From: a virus
Length of the DNA stretch: 29,288 nucleotides
Virus record (IMG/VR): IMGVR_UViG_3300037961_006532
Coordinates: 1 to 29,288 of that record
Reading direction: 5' to 3' (one strand)
In this document: positions 6,439 through 14,035 of the stretch, piece by piece
Numbering within the stretch: the first letter of the stretch is position 1
Layout: each line of letters starts with the position of its first letter
Made by a program: the position numbers and the translations under genes
The notes under the pieces: generated by a model
The model's input: only the letters and a program-made list of their open reading frames with translations
Database searches by the model: none
What the model was told of the DNA's origin: nothing

Positions 6439-7763
6439 ATAGATTAAATTTAGATTTTTATGAGCAAGTAGTCATTTATAAAAGTTTGGTTGATGAGCAA
6501 TTTTTAGGATTAGTAATTGATCATATGAAGCCTGAATACTTTAATGATAAAAATATTCGTAAAGTATTTAGCATTATAAAAAACTTTTATGTAAAGAATC
6601 ATGCTTTACCGAGTGTAACTGAGATTAAAAGTTATCTTATAAATGATGATTTAAAGGAAAGTTTTAAAGATGTTGTTAAAAACTTTGCTAATATAGATAG
6701 AGATTTTAATAATAAAGAATTATTATCAAGTACTGAAAGATTTATTAAAGAAAGATCTATTTATAATACAATGTTATCGGTAGCAGAAGATGTTTCTTCT
6801 GGAAAAGTTGATACAAGTTATATCTTAGATGCTTTTGAAAAAAGTTGTAATGTAGATCTTAAGAGTGAGATAGGTTTAGATCTATTAAAAGATATTGATA
6901 CTGTTATTGAAGATCTTAGAAGAGATGAACCTGTTATCAGTACTAAATGGGATTGGTTAGATGATAAACTTGATGGTGGGTTCTTAGAAAATGGTAGATC
7001 ATTATACGTTTTTGCAGGTGAAACTAATGTTGGTAAAAGTATTTTCTTAGGTAATATTGCAACTAATATTGCTAATCAAGGTAAGACAGTTTTATTAGTT
7101 AGTTTAGAGATGTCTGAAATGATGTATGCAAGAAGATTATCTTCAAGTATATCTAAAATACCAATGCGTGATCTTAGAATGGATTGTGCATCATTAAAAG
7201 TTCAAATTGAAGAACATAGTAAAGATAATCCTAAAAGTAAAATTATTATTAAAGAGTTTCCTCCTAGTACTATAACTCCTCAAAATTTACAAGGTTATAT
7301 AAGAGAGTTAACTAATAAAGGTATTAATATTGATGCTATAGTTTTAGATTATCTTAACTTGTTAAAAAGTCATGAAGGTAATAACTCTTATGAAAAGATA
7401 AAAAATGTAACTGAAGATATTAGAGCTTTAAGTTATGTATTTGAATGTCCTATAATATCAGCTACTCAGTTAAATAGGTCTGGTTATGATGAAGAAAATC
7501 CTGGGTTAGATACTATATCTGAATCTATTGGTATGGCTGCTACTGCTGATTGTATATTTAGTATATATCAAGACGATGAAGATAAAGAACTTGGAGTAGT
7601 TAAAATGGGTATGATGAAAAATAGATTCGGTGCTAACTTTGGTACTACTGCAATGAGAGTAGATTATAATACTTTAACTGTATTTGAAGATGATACTCTT
7701 AATCAAGATGACGATGGTGATCTTGGAAATTTATCCGATACTTTAGGCTTGTTGAGTAATTAA
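6426..7763 (+). CDS. 41: gp41-like replicative DNA helicase (DnaB family)
   Basis: A 5'-3' hexameric helicase of the phage replisome. I prefer the ATG at 6426 (MEKVDRLNLDF, 445 residues) to one 15 nt upstream. Residues 198-205 (GETNVGKS) form Walker A, and IDAIVLDYLN (about 302-311) Walker B. LVSLEMSE follows the P-loop strand as in DnaB proteins, and SATQLNRSGYDEENPG includes the sensor and DNA-loop region. The N-terminal 150 residues resemble the DnaB/gp41 N-domain that binds primase, and the C-terminus is acidic. The gene overlaps the nucleotidyltransferase by 13 nt and so belongs to the same early operon. The gp61 primase partner is encoded at 17797. Confidence 0.9.
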   Translation: MEKVDRLNLDFYEQVVIYKSLVDEQFLGLVIDHMKPEYFNDKNIRKVFSIIKNFYVKNHALPSVTEIKSYLINDDLKESFKDVVKNFANIDRDFNNKELLSSTERFIKERSIYNTMLSVAEDVSSGKVDTSYILDAFEKSCNVDLKSEIGLDLLKDIDTVIEDLRRDEPVISTKWDWLDDKLDGGFLENGRSLYVFAGETNVGKSIFLGNIATNIANQGKTVLLVSLEMSEMMYARRLSSSISKIPMRDLRMDCASLKVQIEEHSKDNPKSKIIIKEFPPSTITPQNLQGYIRELTNKGINIDAIVLDYLNLLKSHEGNNSYEKIKNVTEDIRALSYVFECPIISATQLNRSGYDEENPGLDTISESIGMAATADCIFSIYQDDEDKELGVVKMGMMKNRFGANFGTTAMRVDYNTLTVFEDDTLNQDDDGDLGNLSDTLGLLSN

Positions 7764-7786
7764 AAAGAGGAACTAAATATTAATCA

Positions 7787-8662
7787 ATGGGTAAGATTCA
7801 CATATTTACTGATGCTGATCTTGATGGAGCAGGTTGTATTTTTTTACTAAAAAAGATATATAAAAACTTTACATATCAAGTTACAACAGAAAAAAAGTTT
7901 AGAGAAGACTTTCTAAACTGGCAATTAAAAAATAAAATATCAGACTTTGACAAAGTTATAATATGTGATTTAAACTTAAAAGACAATATTGATATGGTTG
8001 ATCGTACCGGAATAGAGATATACGATCATCATTCTGAACATGTTGAAAAGAGAGATCAATATAATAAAGCAATAACTTACTTAGAAGAAGATGGCTCTTG
8101 TACTATGACAATTTATAAAGAGCATGAACCTGAACTTACTAACTATCAAAAATTATTAGTAAAATTAATTAACGATTACGATAGTTACACTTTAGAATAC
8201 CCATATAGTAAACCTTTAGATAAAGTATTTTGGAGTTATACAGGTAATAGAGTAGAAAAATTTTTAAATGATTTTGGTGAAGGTTTTAAAGGTTTTAATC
8301 AATATCATAAAAATATGCTTTCTTCTTTAGAACGAAAAACAAAAGAGTTTATAGAAAATGAAACCTTTTATACAGGTAAATTAAAAGTTTCAGGAGAAGA
8401 TAGATTTATAATAAGCTGTTTTATTCAATTTAATCCTAATGAAATATCTGAAATATTGCTTAAAAAATATAAGTGTGATATTGCATTACTAATTAACTTG
8501 AAAGGTAAATCAGTATACTTTAGAAAAAGAAAAGATTGTGATATAAGTATGGCTAAGTTAGCAGAAAAATTATGCGATGGTGGTGGTCATGACGATGCTG
8601 CTGGAGGTTCACTTAATGATACTATAATTAATATTACAAAGCTTTTAAAGCCAGTAGAATAA
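7787..8662 (+). CDS. DHH/DHHA1-family phosphoesterase
   Basis: 291 residues with the complete DHH superfamily set: DADLDG (9-14), an Asp after a hydrophobic strand (IICD, 58-61), DHH (80-82) and the C-terminal DHHA1 motif GGGHDDAAGG (264-273). These Mn-dependent enzymes include RecJ exonuclease, NrnA nanoRNases and cyclic-dinucleotide phosphodiesterases; the size is nearer NrnA than full RecJ. In a replication operon, degradation of short oligonucleotides or primers is likely, but cleavage of cyclic dinucleotide defence signals cannot be excluded. A GAGG sequence lies about 16 nt upstream of ATG, far for a normal ribosome site. An A/T-rich ACTAAATA 7 nt before ATG resembles a weak late octamer, not scored separately. 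Confidence 0.85.
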   Translation: MGKIHIFTDADLDGAGCIFLLKKIYKNFTYQVTTEKKFREDFLNWQLKNKISDFDKVIICDLNLKDNIDMVDRTGIEIYDHHSEHVEKRDQYNKAITYLEEDGSCTMTIYKEHEPELTNYQKLLVKLINDYDSYTLEYPYSKPLDKVFWSYTGNRVEKFLNDFGEGFKGFNQYHKNMLSSLERKTKEFIENETFYTGKLKVSGEDRFIISCFIQFNPNEISEILLKKYKCDIALLINLKGKSVYFRKRKDCDISMAKLAEKLCDGGGHDDAAGGSLNDTIINITKLLKPVE

Positions 8663-8940
8663 TGAAACAATTTATACCATTTGATGAAATGCAAGATGAT
8701 GAGTTTTCAAAATCATTTTATTCTTTTTGTACATACGTTACTTTGGTATATGATAAAAAAATGAACTTTGCAACTGTATTTCTTAAAATTTTAGAAAATA
8801 AAACTCTAAGAGATATGTTTGTAAGTTTAATAGATGAGGAAAGTGATTTCGGTGCAATACAGAAGTTTATTCATACTGAACCATCTATATGTAAAAGCAA
8901 ATACGTTACTAAATTTTTAAATAAATTTAAAGGTTTATGA
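8662..8940 (+). CDS. Small hypothetical protein
   Basis: 92 residues, predicted soluble and mostly helical, with an acidic N-terminal third and a basic C-terminus. The start overlaps the stop of the DHH gene (TAATG) and its own stop overlaps the next start (ATGA), so it is a genuine member of the operon. I recognise no family. Confidence 0.65.
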   Translation: MKQFIPFDEMQDDEFSKSFYSFCTYVTLVYDKKMNFATVFLKILENKTLRDMFVSLIDEESDFGAIQKFIHTEPSICKSKYVTKFLNKFKGL

Positions 8941-9152
8941 AAAAGATAAGACCAATACTTGAAAAGTTAATAGTTGTATCTCTATTAATTGTTACTATAA
9001 TATATGGAACGAAAGATATATCATTAGGTATATATTTTGGAGTTTTAACTAATGTTGTAGTTAACGTTTTATATACAGCAAATATACTTCAAATAAGCTT
9101 ACCTAAAAAAAGAAAGTATAAAAGTAAGTTTGGTTTTACTCCATATGAATAA
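8937..9152 (+). CDS. Small membrane protein, two predicted spans
   Basis: 71 residues. Two hydrophobic segments (about 11-25 and 28-50) are followed by a basic tail containing KKRKYKSK, which by the positive-inside rule should lie in the cytoplasm. It starts at an ATGA overlap with the preceding gene. A small early inner-membrane protein in a replication operon might act in membrane attachment or host takeover, but nothing specific can be read. Confidence 0.65.
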   Translation: MKKIRPILEKLIVVSLLIVTIIYGTKDISLGIYFGVLTNVVVNVLYTANILQISLPKKRKYKSKFGFTPYE

Positions 9153-9762
9153 TAACGAAAAGAATATATATAACCTTTTTTTAGCAACTAATAAACGTAT
9201 TAATAATAAACCTTTTAAATATCGTAAAAACTTTGATAATTTTGAAGACGAAAAATACGTTTATATTAATCGTTTATCAAGCTTCTTTAAAAAATTTGAA
9301 CATATAAAAATTGAAGATTTTTTTGAAGCTCCGTATTTTGTATATGGTGAAAAATATTTCGATTTAAAATTTTATTGCACTCAAAAAGCTATAAAAACCT
9401 ATTCTTTATATCATGATAGGTTTCTTCTCAATAATCCTGATAGTGAACAAACTATAGAAAAAGTTAAATCAAGTTTAATTTTTATACAAGAATATTGTAA
9501 AGATAAAAATTTAAAATTAGAAGATTATATTACGTTTAAGGAACAAACATATAATATATTCTTAAAGCATTTGAAAGAAAGACGAATTAATTTTTTTATA
9601 TTATTTTGTTTTTCTTTTGAAAATGAGTTAAAAGGTATGGATAAAGAAACAAGATCAATGTTTAATGAAAATTTAAATAACATTAATTATCTTAGAACTA
9701 AACTCTATACTAGTAGTAAATGTAAAATAATAATAAATCATATAAAAAATAAGTTGAAATAA
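9145..9762 (+). CDS. Candidate gp59-like helicase loader
   Basis: Starting at the ATG at 9145 (overlapping the previous stop) the protein has 205 residues, is basic, and rich in Phe, Tyr and Lys. Its N-terminal pattern (IYNLFL, then NNKPFKYRKNF, then a Tyr, YINRLSSFFKKF) resembles my recollection of T4 gp59, where a YxLYL helix, a KYN strand and an FF.KL helix occur in the same order. Length (T4 gp59 has 217 residues) and position directly before gp32 also match the T4 order 59-32. The sequence match is weak, so this is a candidate. gp59 would load gp41 helicase onto gp32-coated DNA, and both partners are present here. Confidence 0.45.
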   Translation: MNNNEKNIYNLFLATNKRINNKPFKYRKNFDNFEDEKYVYINRLSSFFKKFEHIKIEDFFEAPYFVYGEKYFDLKFYCTQKAIKTYSLYHDRFLLNNPDSEQTIEKVKSSLIFIQEYCKDKNLKLEDYITFKEQTYNIFLKHLKERRINFFILFCFSFENELKGMDKETRSMFNENLNNINYLRTKLYTSSKCKIIINHIKNKLK

Positions 9763-9781
9763 TAAAAGTGGAGTATATAAT
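9754..9781 (+). promoter_or_regulatory. Early-type promoter of gene 32 (leaderless geometry)
   Basis: TTGAAA (9754-9759), 16 nt, TATAAT (9776-9781) and 6 nt (AGGCGT) precede the ATG at 9788. The -35 box lies inside the end of the gp59 candidate. A transcript starting here would lack the 5' leader that T4 gp32 uses to repress its own translation. Confidence 0.8.
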
Positions 9782-9787
9782 AGGCGT

Positions 9788-10648
9788 ATGAGTATAACGA
9801 GTTCAATGTTTGATAGTATTAAGTCCGCATTAGCGGCAGATGACAAAGGTAGTAAAAGTGGTTTTAGTGATATACTAAAAACCGAGCCGGGTAATACATA
9901 TACGGTTCGTTTATTACCTTTTGGTAAAGACCCGAAGAAAACGTTCTTTCATTATTATCAGCATGGTTGGAATAGTTTTGCAACTGGTCAATATACTAGT
10001 GCAATCTCTTTGCAAACTTTCGGTGAAAGAGATCCAATTGCTGAAGAAAGATATAAGATTTTACGTACTGGCTCTGATGAAGAGAAAGAAAAAGCTAAGG
10101 CTATTGTAAGATCTGAAAAATGGTTAGTTAACGTTTATGTTGTTAACGATCCGGTTAATCCTGAGAATAATGGTAAGATTAAAATCTTACGTTATGGTAA
10201 GCAGATTCATAATATTATTGTTGATGCAATTGAAGGTGAAGATTCTGCTGAGTTAGGTCCTCGTATTTTTGATCTAGGTCCGAATGGTGTTAACTTTAGA
10301 GTTAAAGTAGAAAAGCAAGGCGACTTTCCTACTTATGTATCGTCTAAGTTTGCTATGCCGAGTGCAATTGAAGGTTTAGATGAAGATGGTCATAAAGATG
10401 TTTATGATGGAGTTCATGATCTTTCTGAGATATTTGCTGTTAAAAGCTATGATGAGTTGAAAGATATGATGAATGAGCATTATCATTGTGGTGAAAATGT
10501 ATCAGCGGCTGCTGTTAGTACTCCTGCGCCGGCTGTAACTAATACTTTTGATACTGCAGAGACGACTGTTGTTGAAGAAAAGAAGGAAGAAAAGAAACAA
10601 GAAGAAGATGAAGTACTAAAAGATCTTCTTGATGGTATAGATATTTAA
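9788..10648 (+). CDS. 32: gp32-like single-stranded DNA-binding protein
   Basis: 286 residues with the T4 gp32 layout: a short N-terminal segment for cooperativity (MSITSSMFDSIKSAL), a core OB-fold (about 25-235) with RLLPFG, FFHYYQHGW (53-61), FGERDPIAEE (78-87) and WLVNVYVV (112-119), and a highly acidic C-terminal tail (262-286) for binding replication partners. It binds ssDNA cooperatively and coordinates helicase, polymerase and recombinase. The zinc ligands of T4 gp32 (three Cys and one His) are not conserved: the only Cys is at 234, near the end of the core. It lies between the gp59 candidate and the proline-rich protein, which starts one base after its stop. Confidence 0.92.
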   Translation: MSITSSMFDSIKSALAADDKGSKSGFSDILKTEPGNTYTVRLLPFGKDPKKTFFHYYQHGWNSFATGQYTSAISLQTFGERDPIAEERYKILRTGSDEEKEKAKAIVRSEKWLVNVYVVNDPVNPENNGKIKILRYGKQIHNIIVDAIEGEDSAELGPRIFDLGPNGVNFRVKVEKQGDFPTYVSSKFAMPSAIEGLDEDGHKDVYDGVHDLSEIFAVKSYDELKDMMNEHYHCGENVSAAAVSTPAPAVTNTFDTAETTVVEEKKEEKKQEEDEVLKDLLDGIDI

Positions 10649-10649
10649 T

Positions 10650-11180
10650 ATGGCTGATGATCAACCAGAAATGATACCTATGCCGGATCCGGTAGGCCCG
10701 GATCCAAGAGGGGCACCACCTGAAAGCTTTACAAGAGAAGTTACTCCTGAAGAAGAAGCTAACTTACTTTTAGGCATGATGGGGTCAACTTACGGAGAAC
10801 TCAAAAAACTGGACGGCTCTCAAGTCGGGGGGTCGTCCAGTCATCTTCGTAGTGATCAGATGAAGAAGACTATAACTGAAAGTATTAATCAGATTAGAAG
10901 ATCTGTTCCTCAACCTCCTCCCGCTCCGGTACCTCCTCCCGCTCCGGTACCTCCTCAACCGGTACCTCAGCCCCCTAAACCTGAAGTACCTATAGAGCAG
11001 CCTAATGATAATCAACTAACTTTTAATTTTGATATAAGTGAAAAAGATATTTTATTTGATAAAATAGAAAAACTTACAGTTAAGGTTAATAACTTAGGTC
11101 ATAAGTTAGACCAAATATTCGAAATAGTAAATAAACCTAAAACTGCAAAAAAAAAGACTGTTAAAAAAGAGGAAGTCTAA
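10650..11180 (+). CDS. Proline-rich linker protein between gp32 and gp45
   Basis: 176 residues, no family recognised. An acidic, Pro-rich N-terminus (1-30) leads into a helical part (30-84), a PPPAPVPPPAPV-type linker (about 87-112), the short motif QLTFNF (122-127), a probable amphipathic coiled coil (132-161) and a Lys-rich tail. QLTFNF resembles clamp-binding peptides of the QLxLF type, and the next gene encodes the sliding clamp; that link is inference. The first 340 bases are clearly more GC-rich than the neighbourhood, with exact 18-bp repeats and an 8-bp inverted repeat. The protein could be a flexible tether joining replisome parts. Confidence 0.7.
   Translation: MADDQPEMIPMPDPVGPDPRGAPPESFTREVTPEEEANLLLGMMGSTYGELKKLDGSQVGGSSSHLRSDQMKKTITESINQIRRSVPQPPPAPVPPPAPVPPQPVPQPPKPEVPIEQPNDNQLTFNFDISEKDILFDKIEKLTVKVNNLGHKLDQIFEIVNKPKTAKKKTVKKEEV
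10808..10841 (+). repeat. Inverted repeat inside the proline-rich gene
   Basis: ACTGGACG (10808-10815) and CGTCCAGT (10834-10841) form a perfect 8-bp stem around an 18-nt loop containing six consecutive G. It lies in coding sequence for KLDGSQVGGSSS. A transcript hairpin affecting the gp32-to-gp45 ratio is possible; no U-run follows, so it is not an intrinsic terminator. Confidence 0.6.
10914..10964 (+). repeat. 18-bp tandem repeat encoding the Pro-rich linker
   Basis: CCTCCTCCCGCTCCGGTA occurs twice head to tail (10914-10931 and 10932-10949), followed by a shortened third copy (10950-10964) that keeps CCTCCT and CCGGTA. Each unit encodes six residues of the PPPAPV repeat. The exact nucleotide identity suggests recent duplication or slippage. 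Confidence 0.85.
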
Positions 11181-11197
11181 TATAATAGATAGTATAT

Positions 11198-11935
11198 ATG
11201 GCTTATTTAAAATTAAAAAATAGAAAAGACTTCGTAAGTAATTTTTTATCCCCTGTATCTAATCTTAATGATCAATGTGTTATTAAATTAACGAGTGATA
11301 AACTTACTTGTATATTAGCTTCAAGTGATGCAACTATTGTTTGTAAAGCTGATATTGATATTGAATCAGATGTAACAGGTGAAGTAAATTTAAATATACC
11401 TGATATTAAAAAGTTTGTTAGAGTTCTAGAAATATTATCTGATGAAAATATTGAATTAAAACTTAATAATAATAACTTATCTTTTAATAATGGCGATTAT
11501 AAATTTAAGTATCATTTATTAGATGATGGTATTGTAAAGCAACCTGCTATTAATATAGAAAAGGTAAATAGTTTAGATTTCGATACTGAATTCGATGTTA
11601 AAGAATCTAACTTTACTACATTATTTAAAGGTAGTTCATTTGCATCTGAAACTTCTAAATTATATTTTTATGAAGAAGATGGTAAAATTTTTGGTGAGTT
11701 AGGTGATAAGACTCGTCATAATACTGATAATTTTGTTTGTAGTATAGCGAATGAGTATGAAGGGAATGCATTACCTAAAGCTTTACCTGTTAATTTTGAA
11801 TCGTTTAGATTATTAAGCTTTGCGTATAGTAATAAAATACATTTTAAAATTAATACTAAAATGGGTGTAATTACTTGTTCGTTTAAAAAAGGTAATGTTG
11901 ATTTGATTTATGTTATTTCAGCCTTAATTAATTAA
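11198..11935 (+). CDS. 45: gp45-like sliding clamp
   Basis: A DNA polymerase processivity clamp that in T4 also activates late transcription with gp33 and gp55. Its 245 residues (T4 gp45 has 228) show the alternating strand pattern of clamp folds: CVIKLTSDKLTCILASSDATIVCKADI, then NLNIPDIKKFVRVLEIL and ENIELKLNNNNLSFNN in the first domain, and VITCSFKKGNVDLIYVISAL at the end. No catalytic residues are expected. A TATAAT at 11181-11186 lies upstream, but its spacing to ATG (11 nt) and lack of a -35 differ from the other early promoters, so read-through from gene 32 is likely. The presence of late-type promoters in the window fits a clamp-dependent late system. Confidence 0.85.
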   Translation: MAYLKLKNRKDFVSNFLSPVSNLNDQCVIKLTSDKLTCILASSDATIVCKADIDIESDVTGEVNLNIPDIKKFVRVLEILSDENIELKLNNNNLSFNNGDYKFKYHLLDDGIVKQPAINIEKVNSLDFDTEFDVKESNFTTLFKGSSFASETSKLYFYEEDGKIFGELGDKTRHNTDNFVCSIANEYEGNALPKALPVNFESFRLLSFAYSNKIHFKINTKMGVITCSFKKGNVDLIYVISALIN

Positions 11936-11936
11936 T

Positions 11937-12302
11937 ATGGTAGATAAAAAAGGTAAATTAAGAGCGAAACCTGTTAGTAATAAATTAAAAACTGCAGGTT
12001 ATTTTATTAAACGTTTGAAGGATAACGGTTTTGTAGTACTAAAAATGTTTAATGCCTATTCTGAAGCAGATCCAAGAAGATGGACGGTATTAGTAGATCC
12101 TGGATTAACATCAGTATATATTACTTGTTTACATAATAAAGAAGATTTTGATGAATTCATGTTCGAGTTTAGTGACGGTGGTAATAATTTTCATCATGGA
12201 TTTTATCTAAAAACTGATAGTATAGAGGTAGTTATTAATGAACTTTTAGCTAAAGGAATTAATAATGATCCAAGCTTAAGTCCCTTTAATCTTAATAAAT
12301 AA
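11937..12302 (+). CDS. Conserved hypothetical protein after the clamp
   Basis: 121 residues with a basic N-terminus (KKGKLRAKPVSNKLKTAGY), an alpha/beta middle containing WTVLVDPGLTSVYITC and a C-terminal helix. It starts 1 nt after the clamp stop, without a ribosome-binding site, so translational coupling is likely. The basic start could contact nucleic acid. I do not recognise a family; a replisome or transcription accessory role is only a guess from position. Confidence 0.65.
   Translation: MVDKKGKLRAKPVSNKLKTAGYFIKRLKDNGFVVLKMFNAYSEADPRRWTVLVDPGLTSVYITCLHNKEDFDEFMFEFSDGGNNFHHGFYLKTDSIEVVINELLAKGINNDPSLSPFNLNK
12294..12301 (+). promoter_or_regulatory. Late-type promoter octamer
   Basis: AATAAATA, one mismatch to TATAAATA, lies 5 nt before the ATG at 12307, inside the last codons of the previous gene. 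The spacing equals that of the clearer late octamers in the window. Confidence 0.5.
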
Positions 12303-12306
12303 TTAT

Positions 12307-12678
12307 ATGGCAGAAGAAGACCATAACGAATCTGATGGTCTAGAACCATTAGATAATCAATCACCATCCTTATCAGCATCAGATACAGAAGAAAAATATA
12401 TGTCTGATGATGATTTAGAAGCACTAATTAAAGAATCATTAAAGCATTCATTAAAAATTAAAAATATTATTCCTAAAAAAAGAGATCAAATAGAAAGAAT
12501 AATTAAGTCTAACTTGTCTGAATTTATGAATAGTTATTTAATTTTAGGTTATGATGTAAATAATAGACAAATTGAACCTATTATGTTTGCAAAAGATGAT
12601 ATGTCAGAAGATGCTTTAGGTATGTATATACAAAGTTATTTTGTTGCTATGATGCGTGGTGATGATAAAAGAAGATAA
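12307..12678 (+). CDS. Small acidic hypothetical protein, probably late
   Basis: 123 residues. The first 40 are acidic and look disordered (EEDHNESDGLEPLD), followed by a helical part with a basic patch (KIKNIIPKKRDQIERIIK) and an alpha/beta end (YLILGYDVNNRQIEPIMFAKDD). The late octamer 5 nt before the start suggests a late product, unlike the clamp upstream. I recognise no family. A late-transcription co-activator was considered because of the clamp next door, but no clamp-binding C-terminus is visible. Confidence 0.6.
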   Translation: MAEEDHNESDGLEPLDNQSPSLSASDTEEKYMSDDDLEALIKESLKHSLKIKNIIPKKRDQIERIIKSNLSEFMNSYLILGYDVNNRQIEPIMFAKDDMSEDALGMYIQSYFVAMMRGDDKRR

Positions 12679-12679
12679 C

Positions 12680-12707
12680 TTGATTTTTTTCGTTTATAAG
12701 TTAAAAT
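12680..12707 (+). promoter_or_regulatory. Early-type promoter of the nucleotide-sugar cassette
   Basis: TTGATT (12680-12685), 16 nt, TAAAAT (12702-12707; one mismatch to TATAAT) and 6 nt lead to the ATG at 12714. It shares the ACTTGAT start of the promoters at 17763 and 29172. Confidence 0.75.
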
Positions 12708-12713
12708 ATATAT

Positions 12714-13616
12714 ATGAACGTTTTAATTCTTGGTAAAGGTTATATTGGGTTTGGATTGCATGATCTATTCAATAATAAACGAGATGATGTAAATACCTTT
12801 TTTGTACGAAAAAGCCCTGATAACGATCCATCAGCATTATTACAATACGATGATGAAGAAACTCTCTATAATTATTGTCTATCAATGGAAATTGATACTT
12901 TAATTAATTGTAGTGGTTATACTGGTAGTCCTAATGTAGATGGTTGTGAAGATAATAAAGAAGCATGCTTTGAAGCAAACGTTAAATTACCTGTAATGAT
13001 TGAAAGAGTGTGTAAAAGTTTAGATATTGACTTTATACATATGAGTTCAGGTTGTATATACGATGGTTATGATAAAGTATATACAGAAGATGATACCCCT
13101 GATTTCGGTATTTTTGATAGCCATTCAAGTTTTTATAGTAAAACAAAACATATGGCTGAAATGATGCTTGATAAAGACTTTACTTGTATAGTTAGATTAA
13201 GAATGCCAATGGATAGATATTATTGCAAATCTACGAATAAAAATATTCTTAAAAAGCTTATGAATTATGATAACTTAGTAGATTTTGCTAATAGTAAAAC
13301 TGATAGATTTAGACTTTGTGAGTTTATTGATACTATTAGATTAAACTTTAAAGCTGGTATTTATAATGCAGTTCATAGTAATGCTTTAACTACAAGAGAA
13401 GTGGTAAAAATTTTAAAAGAGTACGATTTAATAAATGAAAATTGGAAATTTGTACCTTATGATTCATTACCTTTAAAGTGCAATCGAAGTAATTGTGTAT
13501 TATCGAACGAAAAAGCTAAAGAAGATTTTGACTTCGATTGGGGTGATGAAGAACATTATTTAAGAATTAACGCATCATTAATGCAAAAAGAAAAACAATG
13601 GCAGACAGAGAAATAG
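12714..13616 (+). CDS. RmlD-like sugar-nucleotide reductase/epimerase (extended SDR)
   Basis: 300 residues. GKGYIG (7-12) forms the Rossmann dinucleotide loop, INCSGYTG (64-71) is the strand contacting NAD(P), SSGCIYDG (111-118) contains the catalytic Ser region, and Y141-x-x-x-K145 (YSKTK) is the catalytic pair. This fits the dTDP-4-dehydrorhamnose reductase/NAD-epimerase group that acts on nucleotide sugars in the cytoplasm. It is the first gene of a cassette with a nucleotidyltransferase, an epimerase and a 4,6-dehydratase. The next gene overlaps it by 19 nt. Exact substrate unknown. Confidence 0.82.
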   Translation: MNVLILGKGYIGFGLHDLFNNKRDDVNTFFVRKSPDNDPSALLQYDDEETLYNYCLSMEIDTLINCSGYTGSPNVDGCEDNKEACFEANVKLPVMIERVCKSLDIDFIHMSSGCIYDGYDKVYTEDDTPDFGIFDSHSSFYSKTKHMAEMMLDKDFTCIVRLRMPMDRYYCKSTNKNILKKLMNYDNLVDFANSKTDRFRLCEFIDTIRLNFKAGIYNAVHSNALTTREVVKILKEYDLINENWKFVPYDSLPLKCNRSNCVLSNEKAKEDFDFDWGDEEHYLRINASLMQKEKQWQTEK

Positions 13617-14035
13617 TAGGATTTACAGCTGGTAATTTTGATTTACTCCATCCAGGGTATATATACACGTTTGAAGAAGCTAAAAGACATTGCGATAAGT
13701 TTATAGTCTTCTTACAAAAAGATCCATCAGCTACAAGGTATACAAAATATAAACCTGTTATACCTTATTATGAACGGTATAAAACTTTAATGGCTATACA
13801 ATATATTGATGAAGTATATATGTATCAAACTGAAGAAGAATTATTAAAACTTATAAAGTTTTTTAAACCTGATATAAGAATATTAGGTGAAGATTATATT
13901 GGCAAACCTTTTACTGGTGATAATTTAGATATAAAAGTAATTTATACTACTCGTTCACATGAGTGGTCAACTACAAGAATTAAAGATCTTATTACTAAAC
14001 AAACAATTAAGCAAAATCCTAGTATTGCTTTATGA
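13598..14035 (+). CDS. TagD-like cytidylyltransferase with altered HxGH motif
   Basis: 145 residues of the HIGH nucleotidyltransferase superfamily, closest by eye to glycerol-3-phosphate cytidylyltransferase and sugar-phosphate relatives. The N-terminal signature reads GNFDLLHPGY, with HPGY (18-21) where HxGH is expected, so the second His is Tyr. The C-terminal WSTTRIKDLI matches the ISTTRI motif that contacts the nucleotide. RILGEDYIGKPF resembles the ILGGDW segment. It probably makes a CDP- or similar activated polyol or sugar for the adjacent enzymes. The Tyr may change catalysis or inactivate it. It ends in an ATGA overlap with the next gene. Confidence 0.8.
   Translation: MADREIVGFTAGNFDLLHPGYIYTFEEAKRHCDKFIVFLQKDPSATRYTKYKPVIPYYERYKTLMAIQYIDEVYMYQTEEELLKLIKFFKPDIRILGEDYIGKPFTGDNLDIKVIYTTRSHEWSTTRIKDLITKQTIKQNPSIAL

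Noticed and set aside
10914-10964. A CRISPR-like or iteron array
   Set aside because: The 18-bp units are contiguous without spacers and encode the Pro-rich linker in frame.
10785-11015. Arg-rich minus-strand reading frame
   Set aside because: It is the reverse of the GC-rich proline codons; low-complexity Arg/Tyr product, no promoter or ribosome site.
11181-11186. A seventh early promoter for the sliding clamp gene
   Set aside because: TATAAT is present, but it is 11 nt from ATG and no TTGA-type -35 lies 16 nt upstream; read-through from gene 32 is simpler.
12307-12678. A gp33 late-transcription co-activator next to the clamp gene
   Set aside because: Size and position are suggestive, but the C-terminus ends in charged residues without the hydrophobic clamp-binding tail, and no sequence likeness to T4 gp33 is visible.
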